DNA of 5,187 bases. It comes from Nitrospiraceae bacterium. Lineage in GTDB: Bacteria; Nitrospirota; Nitrospiria; Nitrospirales; UBA8639. The stretch covers positions 1 through 5,187 of the forward strand of contig DOFS01000094.1 of the NCBI GenBank assembly GCA_003523945.1. The letters are read 5' to 3'. The position numbers and the translations under genes were made by a program. Shown here piece by piece: positions 1-5,187 of the stretch. Position 1 is the first letter of the stretch, and each line of letters starts with the position of its first letter. The notes beneath the pieces are model-generated. The model was given only the letters and a program-made list of their open reading frames with translations. It was not told the origin of the DNA and did not search any database.

Positions 1-61
1 ATTCAGGAATAAGCAAACGGCTTTCCATCCCAAGCTTTTTGGCTATTTCATGAACTCTCAT
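1..61 (-). CDS. infB: Translation initiation factor IF-2, N-terminal 20 codons only (partial)
   Basis: IF-2 is the GTPase that delivers initiator fMet-tRNA to the 30S subunit and promotes subunit joining in the cytoplasm. Only the first 20 residues are inside the window. They read MRVHEIAKKLGME followed by SRLLIPE, which matches the conserved opening of the IF2 N-terminal domain ('MRV-ELAK-LG'). The ATG complements positions 59-61. An AAAGGA ribosome binding site complements 67-72, five bases upstream of it. The gene begins 29 bases after the nusA stop on the same strand, which is the usual rimP-nusA-infB order and implies co-transcription. The GTPase domain lies beyond the left edge, so integrity of the gene cannot be judged. 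The identification rests on a short stretch plus strong synteny. Confidence 0.92.
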   Translation of the reverse strand, partial: MRVHEIAKKLGMESRLLIPE

Positions 62-90
62 GCACGTCCTTTACTGTGAAGCCGTAACCT

Positions 91-1296
91 TTATGACCCC
101 GAACTCTGCCCTGACTCGGTTGGCACCACTGCCGGAGTCTCCACACCTTCCTCCTGTGAGGAAATTTCTGGTTCTTTGGTACTTCCCACCGGATTTTCTG
201 TAATCTGTGCAGCCTCTTCAGCCAAAGCAGCTTTAATTTCTTGATCACGCTCAAGCTTTTGCTTCTCATATTCCGTGGAACTAATGATATCAATTTTCCA
301 ACCTGTTAATTTTGCGGCTAACCGCACGTTTTGCCCATTTTTCCCAATGGCCAGAGAAAGCTGAGAATCAGCCACCACCACTAATGCCGATTTCTTTTGT
401 TCGTCAATCCCTACTTTTTCAATGGAAGCGGGATTCAAGGCTTCCCCAATAAAGACTCGAGGATCGTTGGTCCATGGAATGATGTCAATTTTCTCACCAT
501 GCAGTTCTCGAACTATGGCCTGGACACGTGAACCTTTGACCCCGACACACGCGCCAACCGGATCAACCGCTTTATCGCGTGAGGCCACGGAAATTTTGGT
601 CCGGTCGCCCGGTTCACGAACCACCCCTTTAATTTCAACAATTTTTTCTGTTATTTCAGGCACTTCCAGACCAAACAATTTCACCACGAATTGCGGATGA
701 GCTCGAGATAGAATAACTTGCACATCCTTTGGAGTCCGTCGGACTTCCAGCAATAAGGCCCGAACTCGATCGCCCCGTCGATGGGCTTCACGAGGAATTT
801 GCTCTTGAATCGGTAGAAGGGCCTCTGTTTTTCCAATGTCCACCAGGTAATTTCGACGCTCTTGGCCCAAAATTACGCCATGAACCAATTCCCCTTCCTT
901 TTTGGAATACTCCCGCTCAATGGATTCCCATTCAGCCTCTCGAACTTTTTGACAAATGACCTGCTTGGCCGCCTGTGCGGCTATTCGGCCAAATTCTTCC
1001 AAATCAATGAGTGAGCCAATTTCATCTCCCATTTCAGCTTCATCATCAATTTTCCTGGCTTCTTCCAATGAAATCTCTGTTTTAGAATCCAGGACATTCT
1101 CCGCAATGGTCTTTTTCTTTACGATGGAAATTTCACCGGTTTCTATGTCAATGTCGACTTGAATATTTTCACCATGCCCAAATCGCTTCTTCGCCGCAGT
1201 GAGAAGAGCTGACTCCAGGGCCATAATGACTTTGGCCTTATCAATGCCTTTCTCACGACCAATTTGATCAATGACCAACATGAGTTCACTTTTCAT
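91..1296 (-). CDS. nusA: Transcription termination/antitermination factor NusA
   Basis: NusA binds RNA polymerase and nascent RNA, modulating pausing, intrinsic termination and antitermination. The 401-residue product shows the family domains in order: an N-terminal polymerase-binding domain (about 1-130, opening MKSELMLVIDQIGREKGI), an S1 domain (about 135-200), KH1 (about 200-280, GVKG loop at 252-255) and KH2 (about 281-345, GKNG at 318-321). A hydrophilic, Glu/Ser-rich tail of about 55 residues follows. It lacks the C-terminal acidic repeats of the 495-residue E. coli protein, which is common outside Gammaproteobacteria. I chose the ATG complementing 1294-1296 rather than the in-frame TTG at 1309-1311. 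A GAGGA site (complement of 1303-1307) sits six bases from the ATG and would overlap the TTG reading, and the protein then starts at the conserved MKSEL. It lies 71 bases after rimP and 29 before infB, in one operon. Confidence 0.97.
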   Translation of the reverse strand: MKSELMLVIDQIGREKGIDKAKVIMALESALLTAAKKRFGHGENIQVDIDIETGEISIVKKKTIAENVLDSKTEISLEEARKIDDEAEMGDEIGSLIDLEEFGRIAAQAAKQVICQKVREAEWESIEREYSKKEGELVHGVILGQERRNYLVDIGKTEALLPIQEQIPREAHRRGDRVRALLLEVRRTPKDVQVILSRAHPQFVVKLFGLEVPEITEKIVEIKGVVREPGDRTKISVASRDKAVDPVGACVGVKGSRVQAIVRELHGEKIDIIPWTNDPRVFIGEALNPASIEKVGIDEQKKSALVVVADSQLSLAIGKNGQNVRLAAKLTGWKIDIISSTEYEKQKLERDQEIKAALAEEAAQITENPVGSTKEPEISSQEEGVETPAVVPTESGQSSGS

Positions 1297-1302
1297 ATGT
1301 AT

Positions 1303-1307
1303 TCCTC
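1303..1307 (-). promoter_or_regulatory. Ribosome binding site deciding the nusA start
   Basis: GAGGA on the minus strand, six bases before the ATG at 1296. The upstream in-frame TTG at 1311 has no such site before it, so this settles the start in favour of MKSEL. Confidence 0.8.
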
Positions 1308-1367
1308 GCAAAGCACGATGAGCGTTTCACACAGATATGGGCGGCTGTTGTACATTTCCCAAAAACC

Positions 1368-1847
1368 TTAGAATGTAACCTCTAATCTCGCTTTGGCAAT
1401 ATCAGCCCAGGCCACAGACACTTCCTGAGGATTCTTGCTTTGGTCATCCATCAACTGAATCCCCGTTTCTGTGACAGTCATCAATTGCCCCAAGATAACT
1501 GATTGCTTTTTCATTGGGTTTTTTAGAGTGACTCGAAGTCGTTCGCCCACCACTCGTCGATAATCTCTCTGATCCCGGAGCGGTCGATCTAAACCAGGCG
1601 AAGACACTTCAAACCGGTAGCCTACCTGCTCTGGGTGAAGAACCTCCCAGGTTCGACGAAGGGATTGGTGGAATTGCTCACAATCTTCAATCCCAACTCT
1701 CCCCACTTTGTCAAGAATCAATCGAACCAAAAGGTTGGCGGGTCTCCCGGTGCACTGAACCTCGAGTATCTCCACTCCTAGGGCCCGAGCAATAGGTTCG
1801 CCAACTTGGCGAATAATTTGCTCAAGATTGTCAGCCGGGAAGGCCAC
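1368..1847 (-). CDS. rimP: Ribosome maturation factor RimP
   Basis: RimP binds the free 30S subunit and assists its maturation, notably assembly of the S12 region. The 159-residue product has the usual length. It has the alpha/beta N-terminal domain (about 1-85, with the 'LGVEILEVQ' strand near 23-31), the signature EVSSPGLDRPL at 80-90, and the SH3-like C-terminal domain (about 91-159) ending in a strand, ARLEVTF. Two adjacent codons can start it: TTG at 1850 or GTG at 1847. The GAGGA site (complement of 1852-1856 region) is only about three bases from the TTG but six from the GTG, the same spacing as in nusA, so GTG is preferred. It is the first gene of the rimP-nusA-infB operon. An intrinsic terminator lies 38 bases upstream and could control the operon. 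Confidence 0.95.
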   Translation of the reverse strand: MAFPADNLEQIIRQVGEPIARALGVEILEVQCTGRPANLLVRLILDKVGRVGIEDCEQFHQSLRRTWEVLHPEQVGYRFEVSSPGLDRPLRDQRDYRRVVGERLRVTLKNPMKKQSVILGQLMTVTETGIQLMDDQSKNPQEVSVAWADIAKARLEVTF

Positions 1848-1884
1848 CAAAATTCCTCACTACTAGCGGCCACGAGCCTAGACC

Positions 1885-1909
1885 AAAAAAAAGTGGGCTC
1901 ACGCCCACT
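1885..1909 (-). terminator. Intrinsic terminator (possible leader attenuator) upstream of rimP
   Basis: On the minus strand, AGTGGGC (1909-1903) and GCCCACT (1898-1892) form a perfect 7-bp stem with a four-base GTGA loop. A run of T follows directly (eight T from 1892 to 1885). This is a canonical Rho-independent terminator oriented towards rimP. On the other strand no T-tract follows, so it works in one direction only. The flanking AGACC (1920-1916) and GGTCT (1884-1880) could add an outer helix enclosing the U-tract. A 5-base segment of the 3' arm (GAGCC, 1900-1896) can alternatively pair with GGCTC (1878-1874). The terminator is clear; its role as an attenuator is inference. Confidence 0.85.
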
Positions 1910-1921
1910 CTACTCGGTCTC

Positions 1922-1950
1922 AAACTAGCATTTTCCATTTTTAAAGGCAA
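1922..1950 (-). promoter_or_regulatory. Candidate promoter of the rimP-nusA-infB operon
   Basis: On the minus strand TTGCCT (1950-1945) is separated by 17 bases from TAGTTT (1927-1922), which is preceded by TGC, an extended -10 element. Transcription would start near 1915, immediately before the terminator hairpin. Both hexamers match the consensus only partly, so this is a tentative call; another promoter farther up, towards 2050, is possible. Confidence 0.35.
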
Positions 1951-1959
1951 GAGCTTGCC
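1946..1959. repeat. Inverted repeat GGCAAG-AG-CTTGCC over the candidate -35
   Basis: Perfect 6-bp arms around a two-base centre. It overlaps the candidate -35 of the rimP promoter, the position expected of a repressor operator. It is short and could be chance. Confidence 0.35.
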
Positions 1960-2033
1960 AGATTCACCGCAAGGCCTTCGTCCAGGAAAAGCGTTAATCA
2001 GTCGCCAACCCGGCAACCTCTTGACCATGGGCA

Positions 2034-2058
2034 TAAGGAGGCCCCCGTGATAAGCTAA
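2034..2058 (+). other. Strong Shine-Dalgarno followed by a three-codon frame
   Basis: TAAGGAGG (2034-2041) is a full-length match to the 16S anti-Shine-Dalgarno. Five C later comes GTG-ATA-AGC-TAA (2047-2058). A second overlapping mini-frame starts at ATG 2027 and encodes seven residues before a stop. Neither is likely to be a functional gene. The site is upstream of the candidate -10 at 2073, so it would be transcribed only from an earlier promoter. Confidence 0.2.
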
Positions 2059-2072
2059 TTTGAGACTCAGAG

Positions 2073-2078
2073 TATACT
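2073..2078 (+). promoter_or_regulatory. Candidate -10 element for the MinD-like ATPase gene
   Basis: TATACT matches the sigma-70 -10 consensus at five of six positions and lies 38 bases before the start codon. No convincing -35 stands 16-18 bases upstream. The hexamer is the core of the palindrome GAGTATACTC (2070-2079), next to a second small palindrome, TGAGACTCA (2061-2069), so an activator or repressor site is possible. Confidence 0.35.
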
Positions 2079-2116
2079 CAATTCACAGTGAAATCAACGA
2101 GAGAGGAGTTCCATCT

Positions 2117-3046
2117 ATGCCAAGCATAGTTTCTGTGGCCTCCGGTAAGGGCGGCGTGGGGAAAAGCATGGTTGTCAGCAATCTAGGGCTCATCCTCGCA
2201 AAAAAAGGACATCGGGTCATTCTGGTCGATATGGACATGGGTGGAGCCAATCTCCATATCTTATTCGGAATGTTCCGCCCCCCATCAACTCTTACGGATT
2301 TCCTGACAAACAACCTCAAAAACTTAAATGAAATTGCCCACCCTATTCCCAGCCTTTCTTCACTCAAGCTCATTCCAGGCACTGGGGATACTCTGATGAC
2401 CGCAAACCTCCAGCATTCCAAAAAAAAACGTCTCATTCGGCACTTACAAAAGCTTGATGCCGATATTATTCTTGTTGACGTCGGAGCCGGCACCAGTTAT
2501 CACGCCCTGGATTTCTTTCTACTCGCAGACTTTTTTCTGGCCGTGGCCACTCCGGACCCTACCTCAGTTTTAGATCTGTATCGTTTCATTAAACTTGCAG
2601 CTATTCGCAAGGTCCTTACTGCTTTTTTAGCCCGTGACCCAGTGGCGGACGCTCTTCTGGACAAGGACTTTCCTAGTATCACAGCCGTATTGGAAGCTGT
2701 CGGCAGAACGAGCGATTCAGGTATGGCGATCGCTCAACAAGCTCTCAAAGGATTTCAGCCGGCCCTTATTTTAAACCGAATGACGCCCAAATCAAGGATC
2801 AATACCCTGCATTTACAAAATCTGCTTAAGCATTATGTCGGAACGGACCTCTCTGTCCTGGGAAACATTCCAGAAGATATTCACGTTCAGCAATCTATTT
2901 TGAAATATCTTCCGGTGGTCGAGTTGGCTCCCTCTTCTCCAGCAGCCATCGCGCTGAACCACCTTGCTAAGAATGTACTCGACATGGTGAGGCAAACACC
3001 TGGATCACTTAGCCGGATAGAAGAGCCCAGAAAGTTACGTGCCTGA
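2117..3046 (+). CDS. MinD/ParA-superfamily P-loop ATPase (FlhG-like)
   Basis: This is a 309-residue deviant-Walker ATPase of the type that positions cell structures by ATP-dependent dimerisation. It shows the deviant Walker A KGGVGKS at 11-17 with the signature lysine K11, the A' segment VILVDMDMGGANLH at 34-47, Walker B ILVD at 118-121, and NRM at 220-222 near the adenine pocket. A helical stretch of about 50 residues (165-215) separates the core halves, as in the single-domain MinD/ParA group of Deltaproteobacteria and Nitrospirota. I see no clear amphipathic membrane-targeting tail like that of MinD, and no ParA DNA-binding N-terminal extension. The ATG at 2117 has AGGAG (2104-2108) eight bases upstream; the longer frame from a TTG at 2060 lacks a site and extends past the conserved start. 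It is divergent from rimP and convergent with the SWIM gene. The cargo is unknown; FlhG-like flagellar placement is one option. Confidence 0.93.
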   Translation: MPSIVSVASGKGGVGKSMVVSNLGLILAKKGHRVILVDMDMGGANLHILFGMFRPPSTLTDFLTNNLKNLNEIAHPIPSLSSLKLIPGTGDTLMTANLQHSKKKRLIRHLQKLDADIILVDVGAGTSYHALDFFLLADFFLAVATPDPTSVLDLYRFIKLAAIRKVLTAFLARDPVADALLDKDFPSITAVLEAVGRTSDSGMAIAQQALKGFQPALILNRMTPKSRINTLHLQNLLKHYVGTDLSVLGNIPEDIHVQQSILKYLPVVELAPSSPAAIALNHLAKNVLDMVRQTPGSLSRIEEPRKLRA

Positions 3047-3065
3047 GGGTTTTACAGGGCATTGA

Positions 3066-3090
3066 TTTGGCTTTTCTGAAAAAAGGCAAA
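3066..3090. repeat. AT-rich inverted repeat between convergent genes
   Basis: TTTGGCTTTT (3066-3075) and AAAAGGCAAA (3081-3090) pair at nine of ten positions around a five-base loop. It lies 20 bases after the ATPase stop and about 100 bases beyond the SWIM stop. It could be a weak terminator, but it is AT-rich and lacks a proper T-tract in either direction. Confidence 0.25.
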
Positions 3091-3191
3091 CACCTCACTT
3101 CCACTTAGAGAAGATTGGCCTTACCTTTGAATCAGCATCGCTTGAACTGGGATAGTCGATACCCCACCAATCCTCCTGCAATCCATCACAT

Positions 3192-3953
3192 CTAGTTGGA
3201 CGTCTTAGAAATTTCTGCCAATGAGTCTTGCAATTGCTTGACTTGTTTTTCTAACACCCTGCAATTCTGTTGGGCCACCTCCGCTTCCACCCGCAAAACA
3301 TCCAACTTCCCGGTTAAGTTATCGATCATGCTTTCGGCTGATTGTAAGCTCTTCAAGGCATCGAATCGATCTTCCTCACTTTCCAAGCATTGTGAATTGA
3401 GGCGTTCGAGCACACCGACCCATTCTCGAGCAACGCCCCCCAGCGAATCAGGCACTGGAGGTAAGGTGGCCTCCTTACCTAAAAGTCCAGCGGCCTTCTG
3501 AACCCAATCGATAAACAGGATGGCTTCCCAAAAGTTTAAATCACCCGCACCCTCAGATTCCTCCGCATGGGGCACTGCTGACCATAGCCGCGAATCGGAA
3601 GGGGGGGGCGGGTCCTTATAGGCTCCCTTAGCGCTCGACTTGAGGGATGAGCCGTTATGAAATTGGTGCAATAACACCGCAACACAATGACGACAAAAAG
3701 GCTGTTCGGTCGATGGACAGGAACACCTGGTCGACAAGGTCCCGGCTCGCAACTTAATCGTTTGAGCATAGACCCCATAGGCACCATTGACCTCGGCCAT
3801 GATTTGCGTCTGATCTGCATCAAGTATTTTAACTCGTTGAGCCGAAAAATATTGCTTGCCTTCTTCGAAGACCGTCCCCCCCACCACAGACTGAAGCATG
3901 TCAGCATCTAATTGATTCAGCTCTTGAGCCGAGCAGGAAATTCTATTTTTCAT
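3192..3953 (-). CDS. SWIM zinc-finger protein with C-terminal coiled coil
   Basis: I recognise the fold but not a named gene. The 253-residue product has a SWIM module at about 29-97: a preceding 'F-EGKQYF...V...V-GAYGVYAQTI' strand region and then the metal ligands C77-x-C79-x7-C87-x-H89 (CxCxnCxH). SWIM fingers bind zinc and mediate DNA or protein contacts. In bacteria they often accompany SNF2-type helicases, but no helicase domain is present. A Pro/Ser-rich linker (about 100-135, PPPP at 115-118) leads to a helical part. The last 55 residues (about 198-249) form a likely coiled coil, with Leu/Ile/Val at 203, 210, 213, 217, 220, 234, 238, 241, 245 and 248. No signal peptide or membrane helix is seen, so it is probably cytoplasmic. 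The ATG at 3953 has AGGTGG (complement of 3961-3966) seven bases upstream. It is divergent from the HDOD gene. Confidence 0.88.
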   Translation of the reverse strand: MKNRISCSAQELNQLDADMLQSVVGGTVFEEGKQYFSAQRVKILDADQTQIMAEVNGAYGVYAQTIKLRAGTLSTRCSCPSTEQPFCRHCVAVLLHQFHNGSSLKSSAKGAYKDPPPPSDSRLWSAVPHAEESEGAGDLNFWEAILFIDWVQKAAGLLGKEATLPPVPDSLGGVAREWVGVLERLNSQCLESEEDRFDALKSLQSAESMIDNLTGKLDVLRVEAEVAQQNCRVLEKQVKQLQDSLAEISKTSN

Positions 3954-4001
3954 GGAGGTACCACCTAATCAAAAAAGGAGACCGTCATCCCACCCCAAAG
4001 A

Positions 4002-4024
4002 CTGAAAATTGCTTAATATTTCAG
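4002..4024. repeat. Inverted repeat CTGAAA-N11-TTTCAG in the divergent gap
   Basis: Perfect 6-bp arms (4002-4007 and 4019-4024) around an AT-rich 11-base spacer, at the predicted transcription start of the SWIM gene and upstream of the HDOD gene. The geometry suits a dimeric regulator, but it is short enough to occur by chance. Confidence 0.25.
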
Positions 4025-4027
4025 AAA

Positions 4028-4056
4028 ATTTTACCGAGAGTAAGCCTGGGAGCCAA
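4028..4056 (-). promoter_or_regulatory. Candidate sigma-70 promoter of the SWIM gene
   Basis: On the minus strand TTGGCT (4056-4051, four of six) and TAAAAT (4033-4028, five of six) are separated by exactly 17 bases. Transcription would start near 4021, giving a leader of about 68 bases before the ATG at 3953. It fits the gene well but is unproven. Confidence 0.45.
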
Positions 4057-4134
4057 CGACCAAGTTTCACTGACTTAAAACCACCATACCTTAGTTGTGA
4101 CGTCTGGCATTCAACCCTGCTGGACGATGCTGTC

Positions 4135-5187
4135 ATGAATTTCGGACCATTTACTGGCCCCGCCACCACATCTTCCTTCCTGGAAAGCCTGCTCGACGAG
4201 GTCCCCGAAACCTTGCCCATTCTTCAACAAAGTTGCATTCAAGTATTAAATCTCACTCAGGATAAACGCTCCAATGCCAGCGACATTGGAGAAATCATCA
4301 TGCGCGACCAAGCCATGATGGCTAATATCATCAAAATCGCAAATAGCCCTGCCTATCATACTCGCTCGCCGGTCAAAACCCCAACTTATGCTGTGTCCCT
4401 TATCGGGTTTGACGTCACTCGTGCCATTGTGGTTTCCGCGCAATTAATCGAACAAGCCGACACCTTCGGAGCCAACACCGCCAAACTGAAACAGCTCCTG
4501 GCTCGGGCTCTAGTGGCCGGAACTCAGGCGCAGGAACTGGGAAAAGCCATACATTACGCCGGTGAAGCGGGATTCTTATTTACCAATGCCATGCTTTATT
4601 CACTCGGAGACCTCATCCTTGCCCTCTGTCGATCCGAGGCGGCCGAGGAATTGGAGGCCATACGTCGGGAAAATCCGGCCAACGTGCCTAAAGCCGAATT
4701 GGCGTTATTAGGACGACCACTATCCAGCATCGCCACCATTATAGCTAAACACTGGAATTTACCGGACAGCCTGGTTCAACTACTGGAGAAAAAGCCCATC
4801 TGGCCTCAAGCACGGCCAGAAACGGATCAACGAATTATGGAAAGCATCGTCCGGGCCGCTAATGAACTCAGCTATTGCCTCCTAAATCCACTGGCTGCAG
4901 GACAGGGGGAGGTACTTCAAAGCCTGATCAAACAGTTTCTTCCCCCATTTGGCCTTTCCATTGTCCAATTGGAACACACCGTGGCCAAAGCCTTTAGCCA
5001 GGCCTCAGAAATCGCCTCGGCCATTAACATTGATCGACAGCATTTTTTCCCCGGATCTGGCGGTACAGACACCTTCCTTCACAATCAACAGTTACATCAC
5101 CTCACCCAAATTATCTATCAGGCGCTGCACCAAGAAGGGCTTCCTTCTGCAGAATCCGTAGAATCGCCTCAGCAGCAGCCTCAGCAG
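4135..5187 (+). CDS. HDOD-domain protein, C-terminus beyond the window (partial)
   Basis: HDOD proteins carry a catalytically inactive relative of the HD phosphohydrolase fold and act in signalling, often near motility or cyclic-di-GMP genes. The open frame gives 351 residues without a stop. The HDOD domain spans about 19-215: 'LLDEVPETLPIL' (19-30), 'RDQAMMANIIKIANSPAY' (57-74), then the region where HD enzymes have HDxG but this protein has YSLGD (155-159), and 'KHWNLPDSLVQLL' (205-217). Loss of the His-Asp pair fits a non-enzymatic domain. A helical extension (about 235-310) is typical of the family. The visible end is Gln-rich (QQQPQQ), probably a linker to a further domain. The ATG at 4135 is chosen because HDOD homology begins soon after. 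Its ribosome site is weak (GGA about ten bases upstream), and the frame is open back to a TTG at 4009, so the N-terminus is uncertain. No convincing promoter was found. Confidence 0.9.
   Translation, partial: MNFGPFTGPATTSSFLESLLDEVPETLPILQQSCIQVLNLTQDKRSNASDIGEIIMRDQAMMANIIKIANSPAYHTRSPVKTPTYAVSLIGFDVTRAIVVSAQLIEQADTFGANTAKLKQLLARALVAGTQAQELGKAIHYAGEAGFLFTNAMLYSLGDLILALCRSEAAEELEAIRRENPANVPKAELALLGRPLSSIATIIAKHWNLPDSLVQLLEKKPIWPQARPETDQRIMESIVRAANELSYCLLNPLAAGQGEVLQSLIKQFLPPFGLSIVQLEHTVAKAFSQASEIASAINIDRQHFFPGSGGTDTFLHNQQLHHLTQIIYQALHQEGLPSAESVESPQQQPQQ

Noticed and set aside
48..293. Minus-strand frame of 81 codons across the nusA 3' end and infB start
   Set aside because: Out-of-frame shadow of nusA, very rich in Arg/Lys/Trp, overlapping both real genes.
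2020..2026. TTGACC as -35 of a plus-strand promoter
   Set aside because: No -10 sequence at 16-18 bases downstream; the only TATACT is far too distant.
1831..2034. Minus-strand open frame of 67 codons upstream of rimP
   Set aside because: It runs through the terminator and overlaps the rimP start, has no ribosome binding site (the bases before it are CCTCC on that strand), and its Trp/Gly/Arg-rich sequence resembles no protein I know.
1851..2116. tRNA gene upstream of rimP, as metY in E. coli
   Set aside because: No cloverleaf, no T-loop GTTCRA motif and no acceptor pairing found on either strand.
2083..2493. Minus-strand frame of 136 codons
   Set aside because: Lies antisense to the Walker A to Walker B part of the ATPase gene, whose motifs are unmistakable.
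3536..3907. Frame of 123 codons on the minus strand
   Set aside because: Overlaps the SWIM gene in another frame; the SWIM frame contains the conserved zinc ligands and a proper ribosome site.
4105..4120. Sigma-54-like promoter (TGGCA ... CTGC) before the HDOD gene
   Set aside because: The spacing between GG and GC is 11 rather than 10 bases, and the start of transcription would fall on the start codon.
3969..4220. Minus-strand frame of 83 codons just upstream of the SWIM gene
   Set aside because: Antisense to the HDOD N-terminus and spanning the divergent promoter region; low-complexity Ser-rich sequence without family resemblance.
5167..5187. CAG-rich stretch at the right edge as a tandem repeat
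   Set aside because: It is only a few codons of a Gln/Pro linker in the HDOD frame and is cut by the window edge.

Overview
The window carries six protein genes and no RNA gene or mobile element that I can support. Base composition looks roughly balanced by eye. The order rimP-nusA-infB, the infB N-terminus (MRVHEIAKKLGME...), a NusA that ends soon after its second KH domain, and an HDOD protein plus a ParA-type ATPase nearby suggest a Gram-negative bacterium of the Nitrospirota, perhaps a moderate-GC Nitrospira. That placement is inference from memory of similar proteins, not a database result.

Left part (1-1850, minus strand): the translation/transcription operon reads right to left as rimP, nusA and the first 20 codons of infB, which runs off the left edge. 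All three have good Shine-Dalgarno sequences. RimP matures the 30S subunit, NusA controls RNA polymerase pausing and termination, and IF2 starts translation. Upstream of rimP is a textbook intrinsic terminator hairpin with a U-tract, pointing into the operon. No minus-strand gene lies upstream within this divergent intergenic region that it could serve, so it may be a leader attenuator.

Centre (1851-3191): a 269-bp divergent intergenic region holds candidate promoters for both directions. It is followed on the plus strand by a 309-aa MinD/ParA-superfamily ATPase of the single-domain 'MinD-like, FlhG-like' type. The 145 bp after it hold only a weak AT-rich inverted repeat between two convergent genes.

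Right part (3192-5187): a minus-strand gene encodes a small SWIM zinc-finger protein with a C-terminal coiled coil and no helicase domain. It is divergent from a plus-strand HDOD-domain protein that continues past the right edge. The 181-bp gap between them has a plausible promoter for the SWIM gene. The SWIM gene is the least understood gene here. Whether the ATPase, SWIM and HDOD genes act together cannot be decided from this window, because they are on different strands and not co-transcribed.
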